Source: Mycobacterium sp. (lineage in GTDB: Bacteria; Actinomycetota; Actinomycetes; Mycobacteriales; Mycobacteriaceae). From it: DNA of 22,006 nucleotides. The stretch covers positions 1-22,006 of the forward strand of contig JAOPWF010000648.1 of the NCBI GenBank assembly GCA_025965815.1, in the 5' to 3' direction. Each line of letters begins with the position of its first letter. Position 1 is the first letter of the stretch. The position numbers and the translations under genes were made by a program. Below are positions 7,477 through 15,323 of the stretch, in pieces. A model generated the notes under the pieces. The model saw only the letters and a program-made list of their open reading frames with translations, was not told the origin of the DNA and searched no databases.

Positions 7477-8510
7477 GAGGCGCGATCTCCCGCGCGGGAC
7501 TGCTGCGCGCCGGCATCTTCTTCGGGGTCCTGCTGGTGATCCCGCTCGTCGGGGCACCAGGCTGGATGCTCAACTCGCTGATCTTCACGATCATGTACGC
7601 GGCCCTCGCGAGCTCGTGGAACCTGGTCGGCGGCTACGCCGGCTATCCCTCCCTCGGGCACGTCGCCTTTTTCGGCATCGGCGCCTACGCGATCGGCCTC
7701 CTGTTCTCAACGGATGTCTACGGCGGCTACATCCCGTTCTTCGTGCTGCCGCTCGTCGGCATCGCCGTGGGACTGCTGGCCGTGCCGATCGGCTGGGTGT
7801 CGATGCGCACTCGAGCCGACGTCTTCGCGATCGTCACGATCACCCTGCTGTTCATCACCCAGACCCTCGCGTTCAACCTCAAGAGCATCACCGGCGGCGC
7901 GCAGGGCACCAGCGTCGCGCCGGCGCCGTTCGGACTGGACCACTACGACTGGCCGTTCTACTTCGCGATGCTGATCCTGCTGGTGACCGCGATGGGCATC
8001 TCGCTGTACTTCCGGCGGTCCAAGATCGGGCTGTCGCTCGCCACGGTCCGGGCCGACGAGGACAAGGCGCACGGCGTCGGGGTACGGGTCACCGCGGTCA
8101 AGCTCATCGCGTTCGGGGTGAGCGCGGGTCTCGTCGCCATGGCCGGCGGGGTCTGGGCCTACTACGTGGGCTTCATCTACCCGCAATTCGCCGTGGATCC
8201 CCTGATCACCATCGGGATGGTGCTGATGGCGTTCCTCGGTGGTCGCGCGACGCTGTGGGGACCGGTGCTCGGTGCATTCATCCTGGTTCCTGCGCAGGAG
8301 TACTTCGCCCAGGCGCTCGGGGCCAGCCAGCTGTACCTGTTCGCCTACGCCACGGTGTTCCTCCTGATCATGCTGTTTCTGCCGCGCGGCATCCTCCCCT
8401 CCATCTCGGAACGCCTACGGAAGCGACGCGCCGTTACCGAGGCCGAGAGGGCACTCGCACGCGAGGCAGCTTCGGCGGTGCCTGCTCCGGACGTGATGGT
8501 CAAGCGATGA
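7473..8510 (+). CDS. livM: Branched-chain amino acid-type ABC permease (LivM family)
   Basis: 345 aa membrane protein starting with GTG at 7473, with GAGG six bases upstream, overlapping the livH stop by 4 nt. The LivM signature is clear: SWNLVGGYAGYPSLGHVAFF followed by GIGAYAIGLL. The C-terminal coupling segment is GMVLMAFLGGRATLWGPVLG. About eight to nine hydrophobic helices are followed by a charged tail of about 40 residues (ISERLRKRRAVTEAERALAR) that is probably cytoplasmic. Its stop overlaps the livG start (ATGA). Partner of the LivH-like subunit. Confidence 0.9.
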   Translation: MRGAISRAGLLRAGIFFGVLLVIPLVGAPGWMLNSLIFTIMYAALASSWNLVGGYAGYPSLGHVAFFGIGAYAIGLLFSTDVYGGYIPFFVLPLVGIAVGLLAVPIGWVSMRTRADVFAIVTITLLFITQTLAFNLKSITGGAQGTSVAPAPFGLDHYDWPFYFAMLILLVTAMGISLYFRRSKIGLSLATVRADEDKAHGVGVRVTAVKLIAFGVSAGLVAMAGGVWAYYVGFIYPQFAVDPLITIGMVLMAFLGGRATLWGPVLGAFILVPAQEYFAQALGASQLYLFAYATVFLLIMLFLPRGILPSISERLRKRRAVTEAERALAREAASAVPAPDVMVKR

Positions 8511-9241
8511 GCGACGCGCTGCTGGCCGTCGACGGCCTCACCAAGCAATTCGGCGGCGTGACCGCGGTCGATCACTGCTCCTTCGAGGTGCAGGCCGGCA
8601 CCGTCACGGCACTGATCGGCCCGAACGGATCGGGCAAGACGACGGCGTTCAACATGATCACCGGCTACCTCAAGGCCGACGCGGGCACGATCCGGTTCCG
8701 CGGCCAGACGATAACTAGGCCCCGCCCCGCCGACCTCTACCGCCGCGGCCTGTCGCGCACCTTCCAGCAGGCGCGGATCTTCCCGGATCTGAGCGTGGAG
8801 GAGAACCTGGTCGTCGCGGCGGGTTACAGCTGGCCCCAGCTATTCGGACGGCGGGTGTCGTGCGCCGACTCGGATCGGGCCCGCACGATGCTCCAGGAGT
8901 TCCGGCTGGAGCCGTTCGCGCAGCTCCCCGCCGGCGAGCTGTCCTACGGCCAGCGCAAGCTGCTGGAGTTCGCCGCGGTGCTGACGAGCGAGCCGGCCCT
9001 GGTCCTGCTCGACGAGCCGACCGCGGGCGTGAACCCCGTCATGATCGACACGATGGAGCAGCACATCCGTGCGCGCCACGCTGACGGCGTCACGTTCCTG
9101 GTGGTCGAGCACGACATGCAACTGGTCATGCGACTGTGCGACCCCGTGATCGTGCTCGATCAGGGCGCCCCGATCGCATTCGGCTCGCCCGAGCATGTGC
9201 AAGCCGATCCCCGAGTCCTGGAGGCCTACCTTGGCGCCTGA
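8507..9241 (+). CDS. livG: ABC transporter ATP-binding protein (LivG family)
   Basis: 244 aa cytoplasmic ATPase. Walker A GPNGSGKT (38-45), Q-loop region LSRTFQQARIF, ABC signature LSYGQRKLLEF (LSYGQ typical of LivG), Walker B LVLLDEPTAGV with catalytic Glu, and H-loop VVEHDM. The start ATG 8507 overlaps the livM stop by 4 nt; only a weak ribosome site is visible, consistent with translational coupling. It energises the transporter with the LivF-like subunit. Confidence 0.9.
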   Translation: MSDALLAVDGLTKQFGGVTAVDHCSFEVQAGTVTALIGPNGSGKTTAFNMITGYLKADAGTIRFRGQTITRPRPADLYRRGLSRTFQQARIFPDLSVEENLVVAAGYSWPQLFGRRVSCADSDRARTMLQEFRLEPFAQLPAGELSYGQRKLLEFAAVLTSEPALVLLDEPTAGVNPVMIDTMEQHIRARHADGVTFLVVEHDMQLVMRLCDPVIVLDQGAPIAFGSPEHVQADPRVLEAYLGA

Positions 9242-9998
9242 ATCCGCGATCCCAGAGACCGTCCTCCGACTGCGACAGGTCACGGCCGGTTACGGCGCCG
9301 GACTGATCCTCAAAGGTGTCGACCTGACCGCGACGCGCGGCGAGATCATCTGCCTGATCGGACCGAACGGCGCCGGCAAGTCGACTGTGCTGAAGACGAT
9401 CAGCGGACTGCTGACGCACCGCGACGGCTCGGTCGTGTTCGCTGGCAATGACATCGGCAAGCTCAGCTCACGGCAACGGCTCGACCGCGGGATCGTGCAT
9501 GTCCCCCAGGACCGCAGCCTATTCCCCGCAATGTCGGTGTGGGAGAACGTACTCATGGGGGCCTTCATCCTGCGCGATCAGGCACTTATCCGGCGGCGGA
9601 TGGCGCAGGTCGCCGAGAAGTTCCCGATCGTGGCGCGGCGCCGGTCCGCGGCCGCCGGATCGCTGTCGGGCGGTGAGCAGAAGCAAGTGGAGCTGGCGCG
9701 ATCCCTGATGCTCGATCCCGCGCTGATCCTGCTCGACGAGCCGTCGATCGGCCTCGACCCGAAGTCGCGCACCTCGGTGTTCGCGAGCATTTCGGCCCTG
9801 GCGCGGGATGGGCGCACGGTGCTGCTCGTCGAGCAGAACGCGCGATCAGGACTCGCGGTGGCTCATAAGGCCGCCGTGCTCGAGGCCGGCAGGGTGGCGC
9901 TCACCGGGACCGGGCAGTCGCTGCTGGACGATCCGGAGGTCGCCCGCCTGTACCTCGGAGCGAGTGCGAACGGACCGGCTCCGACGATCGCGCGCTAG
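9231..9998 (+). CDS. livF: ABC transporter ATP-binding protein (LivF family), TTG start
   Basis: 255 aa from TTG 9231. Walker A GPNGAGKS (44-51), LDRGIVHVPQDRSLFPAMSV, signature LSGGEQKQVELARSL, Walker B ALILLDEPSIGLDPK and H-loop LLVEQNA. The start was chosen because TTG 9231 has a strong GGAGG six to seven bases upstream and overlaps the livG stop by 11 bp. An in-frame ATG at 9195 would add 12 residues, overlap livG by 47 bp and lacks a good ribosome site. Last gene of the operon; its stop codon directly abuts the stop codon of the convergent amidase gene. Confidence 0.88.
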   Translation: MAPESAIPETVLRLRQVTAGYGAGLILKGVDLTATRGEIICLIGPNGAGKSTVLKTISGLLTHRDGSVVFAGNDIGKLSSRQRLDRGIVHVPQDRSLFPAMSVWENVLMGAFILRDQALIRRRMAQVAEKFPIVARRRSAAAGSLSGGEQKQVELARSLMLDPALILLDEPSIGLDPKSRTSVFASISALARDGRTVLLVEQNARSGLAVAHKAAVLEAGRVALTGTGQSLLDDPEVARLYLGASANGPAPTIAR

Positions 9999-11363
9999 TC
10001 AGGCGAAGTGACTCTTGTAGATCTGCCCGTGCACTCCGACGGTGCGGTCGACCACCTGCGACACACTGAAATTCGAAGCGGCAGAGAGGTAGGCGTACGC
10101 GGTGGCCCGGTCCATGCCGCGGTCGTGCTCGAGGTAGTCCAGGGCATTGACGACGGCCCGGCGCATGGCGACGTTGAGGTCCGTCATTTGTCCGCCTACG
10201 GCTCCGTCCGGATCGGACAAGCCGATCGGGATCCACGCGTCTGCGGTTTCGGCGAACGGATACCGGTAGGCGACGCTGGGGGCGTCTGACGAACCCTTTT
10301 TGCACACCGTCAGTCGGAACGTCCCCCGCAGCGAGCCTTCCATCGCGGTTAAGGCGACTTCCCCGTCCCCCATCCCCATGTGCGGATCGCCGACGTAGAA
10401 CAGCGCACCGGGCGCGAAGACGGGCAGGTAGAAGGTCGACCCCGGACCCAGATGGCGGATGTCGATATTTCCGCCGCCGAGGGTCGGTGGAATCGAGTTC
10501 GAATTCTCCGACGTCGGATTGGGGTCTTGAGAGAATGCGACTCCCATCATCCCCATGAACGGGCTCAGCGGGAACCGCACCCGCCCCGAACTGCCCACTG
10601 GCATCACACCTTTGCCGTCCTCGACCGCCGTGAACACCGACACGTTGCCGCGTTTTGTCGGATCGGGATTGGCCCGATCGTCGGTGCCGACGGGGGGCAT
10701 CACCTCCTCGAGAGATATTCCCGCCGGCGGCCCACCGTCCTTTGTGCGCGCCAAAGCGCCCTTGCCGTGCCGGCTCGACACCACCCCATAGGGCACCCGT
10801 GGAATCGCTTCGAGCGTCTCAATTTTCAGAACGTCTCCCGGTTCGGCACCCTCGACGAACACCGGGCCGGTCACCACGTGCGGACCATCCTTGACGAAGT
10901 CGCGGGGTGTCCGATTGTATTCGGCGGCAATGTCTTTAGCATCTTGGAGTACATCGCTTTCGGCGACGCCGTGCGCACCGAAGTACTCGACAGGGTTGCG
11001 ACCCTGATCCTCGAGGATGCCCTCGTGGGACACCGCGTCGATGGTGATCGTCTGCCCCGAACGCATCCTCGTCACCGGCGAGGCGTGCACATTGGGGACG
11101 TAGCCCCAGAGGACCTGATCTGGCAGCGACGACAGATACACATCACCAGTTCGTGGGCCCTGCGCGGGCTGTAGCACCGTGATGTGGGCCGATGCCGCAG
11201 CGCTGGACGAGGACGCCGACGATCCGGATCCGTGCGCGCACGCCGAGCCAGCGCCGGCGACACCCACGCCGGCGCCGACGGTGGCGAGCGCCTTCATGAA
11301 ACCGCGACGCCCGAACCGGCCGAGCAGGTCTGAGGTCATCTCTCGCACCAGTGGGTCCGTCAT
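9999..11363 (-). CDS. Tat-exported acetamidase/formamidase family protein
   Basis: 454 aa. The N-terminus carries a twin-arginine signal: GRRGFMKALATVGAGVGVAG, followed by GSAC, a weak lipobox, so the mature enzyme may be a lipoprotein or freely exported. The body is FmdA/AmdA family: RSGQTITIDAVSHEGI, VTGPVFVEGAEPGDVLKIE, GNIDIRHLGPGSTFYLPVF, LFYVGDPHMGMGDGEVALTAME, then AYRYPFAETADAWIPIG. Family enzymes hydrolyse short amides to acid plus ammonia; most characterised members are cytoplasmic, so export is notable. Tandem ATGs lie at 11366 and 11363; the second has the better distance from GGAAGG (5 nt). It converges on livF with no intergenic base; related formamidases are sometimes encoded with Liv-type amide transporters, so supply of substrate to that transporter is plausible but inferred. 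The 290 bp upstream show no clear promoter. Confidence 0.83.
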   Translation of the reverse strand: MTDPLVREMTSDLLGRFGRRGFMKALATVGAGVGVAGAGSACAHGSGSSASSSSAAASAHITVLQPAQGPRTGDVYLSSLPDQVLWGYVPNVHASPVTRMRSGQTITIDAVSHEGILEDQGRNPVEYFGAHGVAESDVLQDAKDIAAEYNRTPRDFVKDGPHVVTGPVFVEGAEPGDVLKIETLEAIPRVPYGVVSSRHGKGALARTKDGGPPAGISLEEVMPPVGTDDRANPDPTKRGNVSVFTAVEDGKGVMPVGSSGRVRFPLSPFMGMMGVAFSQDPNPTSENSNSIPPTLGGGNIDIRHLGPGSTFYLPVFAPGALFYVGDPHMGMGDGEVALTAMEGSLRGTFRLTVCKKGSSDAPSVAYRYPFAETADAWIPIGLSDPDGAVGGQMTDLNVAMRRAVVNALDYLEHDRGMDRATAYAYLSAASNFSVSQVVDRTVGVHGQIYKSHFA

Positions 11364-11652
11364 CATTGCCTTCCGTCTTGCCAACCCGCGCCAAGCTACA
11401 GAAGGCGTGTAACGCAGATGTTGCGCTGTGTTGAGGCCCACAGGACTACCGCGACCCGGCCCTACTGGACTGCCGCACTGAGAACGAACAGGTGAAGCCA
11501 CGGACTCATATCGACGGAGCACTGCTGCAACAAACAGCTGCTGCGCAATGTTTCCCGCAGCACCATCAGGAACAATCGTCACAATACTTAACTACGGCTC
11601 GAGTGCATGACCGGCCGCCGACAGCCGGACGGCGCAATAGCTTTCGTCACAA

Positions 11653-11683
11653 TGACGGCCCAGACCATCGGTCTGGGCCGTCA
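11653..11683 (-). terminator. Hairpin terminator after the MFS transporter gene
   Basis: Perfect 14-bp inverted repeat TGACGGCCCAGACC - ATC - GGTCTGGGCCGTCA with a 3-nt loop, beginning 8 bp beyond the MFS stop codon on the minus strand. The following U-tract is poor (TTGTGACG), as is common in high-GC actinobacteria. It also separates this unit from the amidase gene. Confidence 0.7.
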
Positions 11684-11691
11684 CTGCCACG

Positions 11692-13056
11692 TTAGATTGC
11701 CGCGGGTTGGACCCCGGGGCGGCGGATGGGCTCGACCCTCTTGATCACGAAGCCGAAGCAAAGTGCGCCGGCGACGACGATGGCCCCGGTGAGCAGTAGC
11801 GGTACTTCGAAGGTTCCGGTGGCGCCGTAGAGGGCTCCGATGACGATCGGGCTCAGGGCACTACCGATATTGGAGAAGAAATTCTGGGTGGAGCCCAGGC
11901 TGGCGACGGTGCTGGCGTCGACGACATCCGCGGGCAGGCACCAGATGGAAACGATGGTGAAGGCCGACGCGGCGTAGGAGATGGACATCAGCACGAGGGC
12001 CTGCCAGGCCTCCGGGGCGACGGCAGCGAGCGCGATCACCGCGCAGACCAGCATGCCGCCGACGAGGCAGGTCTTGCGAACCTTGTTCAGCGACCAGCCC
12101 CGCTTGAGTAGGTAGTCACCGACGATGCCGCCGGCCCAGCTGCCCAGGATGGCGGCGAGTGGGGGGATCATGCCGAACACGCCGAGTTTGAGCAGGTTGA
12201 AGCCCCGCTCCTCGACCAGGTACGAGGGGAACCAGGTGAGGAAGAAGGTGATCATGAAGTTCAGGCAGAAGAAGCCGAGCATCATTCCCCAGACAGTGCG
12301 CTGCTTGAACAGCTCAGCGATCCGCATGGGCTTGGCGTCCGGGTGCAGGTTGTTGGCACTCTGTTCCCGGTGGCTTTCATGGATGATCGCCAGTTCGGCG
12401 TCATTGACCCCTGATTTGAACTCCGGCCGCCGGTACCAGGCCCACCAGCCGATGGACCACAGCACACCGAGGATTCCGGCGAACAGGAAAGCCGCCTGCC
12501 AGCCCCACAGGCCGATAATCAGCGCGATCAGCGGCGTCGCCGCGGCGCTGCCGATACGGGCGCCACTGTCGTAGACCGAGGTTGCGCGGCCGCGCAGCCG
12601 CAGCGGGAACCAGTGGGAGACCGTCTTGGCGGACGCGGGGTAGGCGCCGGCTTCTCCGACACCCAGTCCGAGTCGCAGGCCCAGAAGTGCCCCGAAGCTG
12701 GAGACCAGGCCGGTGGCGCCGGTGAACACCGACCAGACCAGAACCGAAGCGCCGAACATCACTCGCTCGCCGAACCGGTCGATGAGCCGGCCGGCCGGGA
12801 TCTGCATCAGCGCATAGCTCCAGGAGAACGCGCTGAGAATCAGGCCCTTCTCGGTGGCGGTGAGGCTGAAGTCCTGGGTCATGAACGGCAAGCTGACCGA
12901 AATCGCCGACCGGTCGATGTAGTTAATCGCGAGGCCGAACGCGCAGAACACCACGACGGCCCAGCGCACCTTGCTGGCGCGACTCCGCCCGGCGGGAGCC
13001 GAGGAAGTGCCCGATTTTCCTGCGTCCGATTTCGTAGCCGGAATGCTAGTCATCAT
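11692..13056 (-). CDS. MFS transporter, anion:cation symporter (ACS)-like
   Basis: 454 aa with 12 predicted membrane helices. ACS-type features: NYIDRSAISVSLPFMTQDF in helix 1, SAFSWSYALMQIPAGRLIDR with the motif-A region DRFGERV, the LGVGEAGAYPASAKTVSHWF motif, and RLRGRATSVYDSGARIG. The central loop carries RRPEFKSGVNDAELAII. Family members import organic anions such as glucarate, galactonate or hexuronates by proton symport; the enzymes divergently encoded suggest a polyol or sugar acid. ATG 13056 (with a second ATG at 13053) has GGAG five bases upstream; the in-frame extension to 13143 is unlikely. It is divergent from deoR across a region full of TGCGCA dyads, so it is probably co-regulated by that repressor. 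Confidence 0.87.
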   Translation of the reverse strand: MMTSIPATKSDAGKSGTSSAPAGRSRASKVRWAVVVFCAFGLAINYIDRSAISVSLPFMTQDFSLTATEKGLILSAFSWSYALMQIPAGRLIDRFGERVMFGASVLVWSVFTGATGLVSSFGALLGLRLGLGVGEAGAYPASAKTVSHWFPLRLRGRATSVYDSGARIGSAAATPLIALIIGLWGWQAAFLFAGILGVLWSIGWWAWYRRPEFKSGVNDAELAIIHESHREQSANNLHPDAKPMRIAELFKQRTVWGMMLGFFCLNFMITFFLTWFPSYLVEERGFNLLKLGVFGMIPPLAAILGSWAGGIVGDYLLKRGWSLNKVRKTCLVGGMLVCAVIALAAVAPEAWQALVLMSISYAASAFTIVSIWCLPADVVDASTVASLGSTQNFFSNIGSALSPIVIGALYGATGTFEVPLLLTGAIVVAGALCFGFVIKRVEPIRRPGVQPAAI

Positions 13057-13212
13057 TCTGTCTCCAAGTTTGGACTTTTTGATTGTTTCGCTCACCGCGG
13101 GTGAGAGCGGAAACTGGGTGGCCGCTGGTGTGGTGCACGACACAATCAGGATTCTGTGTCAATATGATCGAACCAATCATCGACATTGTCAAGCAAGCTC
13201 AATAACGTCCTC

Positions 13213-13224
13213 AGATGCGCATCT
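13213..13224. promoter_or_regulatory. TGCGCA palindrome in the MFS/deoR intergenic region
   Basis: Perfect 12-bp palindrome AGATGCGCATCT. It shares the TGCGCA core with two dyads next to the deoR promoter and lies nearer the MFS side, upstream of a possible minus-strand TTGACA (13192-13187). It is a probable additional regulator site for the divergent MFS gene (inference). The rest of 13057-13256 shows no other clear signal. Confidence 0.5.
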
Positions 13225-13256
13225 CAATCGGCTCGATCCGGCTGCTCGAGCTTATA

Positions 13257-13271
13257 TGCGCGATTTGCGCA
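13257..13271. promoter_or_regulatory. DeoR operator candidate 1
   Basis: Dyad TGCGC-GATTT-GCGCA with perfect 5-bp arms, upstream of the deoR -35. Centre-to-centre distance to the next identical-arm dyad is 28 bp. Confidence 0.6.
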
Positions 13272-13278
13272 TCTAACG

Positions 13279-13307
13279 TTGACTTGCGCACATCGCGCAT
13301 GTAGATT
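13279..13307 (+). promoter_or_regulatory. deoR operon promoter, leaderless start
   Basis: TTGACT (13279-13284), 17-nt spacer, TAGATT (13302-13307, 4/6 match). The predicted start of transcription falls at about 13313-13316, on or next to the GTG start codon at 13316. No Shine-Dalgarno sequence precedes that codon, so a leaderless mRNA is likely. Operator candidate 2 occupies the spacer. Confidence 0.6.
13285..13299. promoter_or_regulatory. DeoR operator candidate 2, inside the promoter spacer
   Basis: Dyad TGCGC-ACATC-GCGCA with the same arms as candidate 1. Lying between -35 and -10, binding here would block RNA polymerase, fitting autorepression by DeoR. Confidence 0.62.
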
Positions 13308-13315
13308 CACCGCTT

Positions 13316-14179
13316 GTGAGCGAACATGACCAGCCCAGCGACAATGACCTGGTTGCCCGTCGACGTGACGTGCGCGGCGCGCAGCGGCGGGAGCAGATTC
13401 TGCGGCTGCTGCAGACCATTGAATCGGGCTCGCTGAGCGTGGAGGAGATCGCCGAAAGGTTCGGAGTCTCGTTCGCGACAGTCCGCCGCGACCTCAGCAG
13501 ACTCCACCAGGACCGCCATATCACCCGCACCTACGGCGGGGTTGCGTTGACTGGTCCGGCGGAGTTGTCGATCCACCAGCGGCACCTGGAGTTCACCCAG
13601 GAGAAGGACGCCATCGGTCGCCGGGCCGCCGAACTTGTGCAGGACGGCGCAGTGGTGATCGTCGACGCCGGCACCACCACCGAGTTCGTCGCACGACACC
13701 TGGACGCCGCCGGGGTCACCGTGTTCACCAACGGCATCGGCGCGGTGAACGTCCTGCTGAGCAAAGAAGATGTGTCGGTGGTTGTTCTGGGCGGCCGGCT
13801 GCGGTCCGTGAACCAGACGATCAGCGGCGCCGAAGCCGAGAACATGCTCCGTTCGGTGGTCGCGGACTTCGCCTTCATCGGCGCCGACGCGGTGCACCCG
13901 CAGTACGGCATCGCCTCCCGGACCCTGGACCAGAGCCGGCTGAAAACGCTGATGATGCAGCGCACCCGCGAGATCGTGGTGGTCGCCGACAGACGCAAGG
14001 TGAGCACCGATCAGTTCAACTACTGGTCACCGCTGCCACCTCGGTGGCGGTTGATCACCGACGACGGCGCCGACCCCGCCGGCCTCGACGATCTGCGCAC
14101 CAATGGCGCCCAGATCGATTTGGCCCACCCGCTGCGTGCGCTGACCGATACCGCCAACGTGAAAGGCAACCAGCCGTGA
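13316..14179 (+). CDS. DeoR/GlpR family transcriptional regulator
   Basis: 287 aa. The N-terminal DeoR helix-turn-helix comprises RREQILRLLQTIESGSLSVEEIAERFGVSFATVRRDLSRL (in two parts, 24-40 and 41-63) followed by ITRTYGGVAL. The C-terminal DeoRC sugar-phosphate sensor has DAGTTTEFVARHL, VFTNGIGAVNVLL, LGGRLRSVNQTISG and FIGADAVHPQYGI. Family proteins repress sugar catabolic genes and release DNA on binding a phosphorylated intermediate; here the kinase product is a natural candidate (inference). It starts with GTG at 13316, immediately after a promoter, without a ribosome site. The stop overlaps the next GTG start by 4 nt, so the regulator is the first gene of its own operon. Confidence 0.9.
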   Translation: MSEHDQPSDNDLVARRRDVRGAQRREQILRLLQTIESGSLSVEEIAERFGVSFATVRRDLSRLHQDRHITRTYGGVALTGPAELSIHQRHLEFTQEKDAIGRRAAELVQDGAVVIVDAGTTTEFVARHLDAAGVTVFTNGIGAVNVLLSKEDVSVVVLGGRLRSVNQTISGAEAENMLRSVVADFAFIGADAVHPQYGIASRTLDQSRLKTLMMQRTREIVVVADRRKVSTDQFNYWSPLPPRWRLITDDGADPAGLDDLRTNGAQIDLAHPLRALTDTANVKGNQP

Positions 14180-15270
14180 CGACCACTTCAGCTCCCACCG
14201 ACTCCGCGCCGGCGGTCCCGGCCACCAACGGCGGGACGCTGCACCAGGCCGTGCTGCACCGGCCGAATGACCTGCGCATCGAACAAGTACCCATCCCGGA
14301 GCTGGCGCCCGGTGACGTGCTGCTCCGCGTGGACGCTGCACTGTTGTGCGGCACCGACGTCCGTATCTACCAGGGCCGCAAGCAGAAGAACGTCTCGTTC
14401 CCCACCGTGCTCGGGCACGAATTCGCCGGCACCGTTGTCGACGCGAACGGGCCGCTGCCCGAGGGGGTGGGCATGGGCGACCAGGTCGCCGTCTACCCGC
14501 TGGTGACCTGCGGGGTGTGCGCGGCCTGCCGCAAGGGACGCGAGAACATCTGCCAGAGCCGCAGGGCATTCGGGTACCAGCTCACCGGCGGCCTGTCCCA
14601 GTTCGTGCGCGTCCCGGCGGAGGCGAGGCGGAATCTGGTGCCGGTGCCCGGGGTGCCTGCCACCGAGGCCGCCGTCATCGAACCGGTGGCGTGCGCCTAC
14701 CACGGGCAGAAGCTTGCTGGCATGGCACGGGCGCAGACCGCCCTCATCGTCGGTTGCGGGCCGCTCGGTCTGATCCATGCCGGCCTGGCCAAGACCTTCG
14801 GCGTCCAGAAGGTCGCCGCCGTCGATCCGATCGCGGGGCGCCGGGCGATGGCAACCCGTTTCGGCGCGGACCTGGTCCTGGAGCCGGGGCCGGCTGCCGC
14901 GGGCACCCTCAACGAGTTCAGTGACGGTGGCATCGACGTGCTGGTCATGGCGATCGGCCGAATCGACGCGCTCACGCCATATCTGGGCTGCCTGGCACCC
15001 GGCGCGAGCGTTTCTGTATTCGCCGGATTCGGCGCCGATGCCGAGCTGGCCGTGTCGGCCAACGACGTGCACTACAACGAGTGGAAGATCGTCGGCGCGT
15101 CGTCCTGTCGACTGGACGGTTTCCATGCCGTCGCCCCCATGGTGGCTGCCGGCACCCTGCCGGTCGCCGAACTGATCGGCACCCAGCTGCCGCTTGACCG
15201 CGCCGTCGAAGCACTCGACCTCGCCGGTTCCGGCGCCGACATGCGTGTCGGCGTCGACCCGTGGGCCTGA
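14176..15270 (+). CDS. Zinc-dependent medium-chain alcohol (polyol) dehydrogenase
   Basis: 364 aa MDR dehydrogenase of the sorbitol/threonine dehydrogenase type. Catalytic zinc ligands: C58 (CGTDV), H81/E82 (GHEFAG) and E169 (IEPVACAYHG). Structural zinc: C112, C115, C118 and C126 (CGVCAACRKGRENIC). The Rossmann motif is GCGPLG (193-198), with Asp at the end of beta-2 (AAVDPIAGRR), favouring NAD. It would oxidise a secondary alcohol of a polyol or sugar acid to a ketone in the cytoplasm. GTG 14176 overlaps the deoR stop by 4 nt and has AAAGG nine bases upstream. It likely makes the keto-substrate phosphorylated by the downstream FGGY kinase (inference). Confidence 0.87.
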   Translation: MTTTSAPTDSAPAVPATNGGTLHQAVLHRPNDLRIEQVPIPELAPGDVLLRVDAALLCGTDVRIYQGRKQKNVSFPTVLGHEFAGTVVDANGPLPEGVGMGDQVAVYPLVTCGVCAACRKGRENICQSRRAFGYQLTGGLSQFVRVPAEARRNLVPVPGVPATEAAVIEPVACAYHGQKLAGMARAQTALIVGCGPLGLIHAGLAKTFGVQKVAAVDPIAGRRAMATRFGADLVLEPGPAAAGTLNEFSDGGIDVLVMAIGRIDALTPYLGCLAPGASVSVFAGFGADAELAVSANDVHYNEWKIVGASSCRLDGFHAVAPMVAAGTLPVAELIGTQLPLDRAVEALDLAGSGADMRVGVDPWA

Positions 15271-15323
15271 CCCGCGCCAGTTCTGTCCCCGAGCTCGTCC
15301 AACCACGAATGGAGCATCCGAAG

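Noticed and set aside
7313..8506. A long N-terminal extension of livG reading through livH/livM
   Set aside because: Arg/His-rich shadow of the permease genes; LivG family length and the ATGA overlap fix the start at 8507.
10380..11174. Plus-strand open frame of 264 codons inside the amidase gene
   Set aside because: Opposite-strand shadow with no motif; the minus-strand frame has clear FmdA/AmdA motifs.
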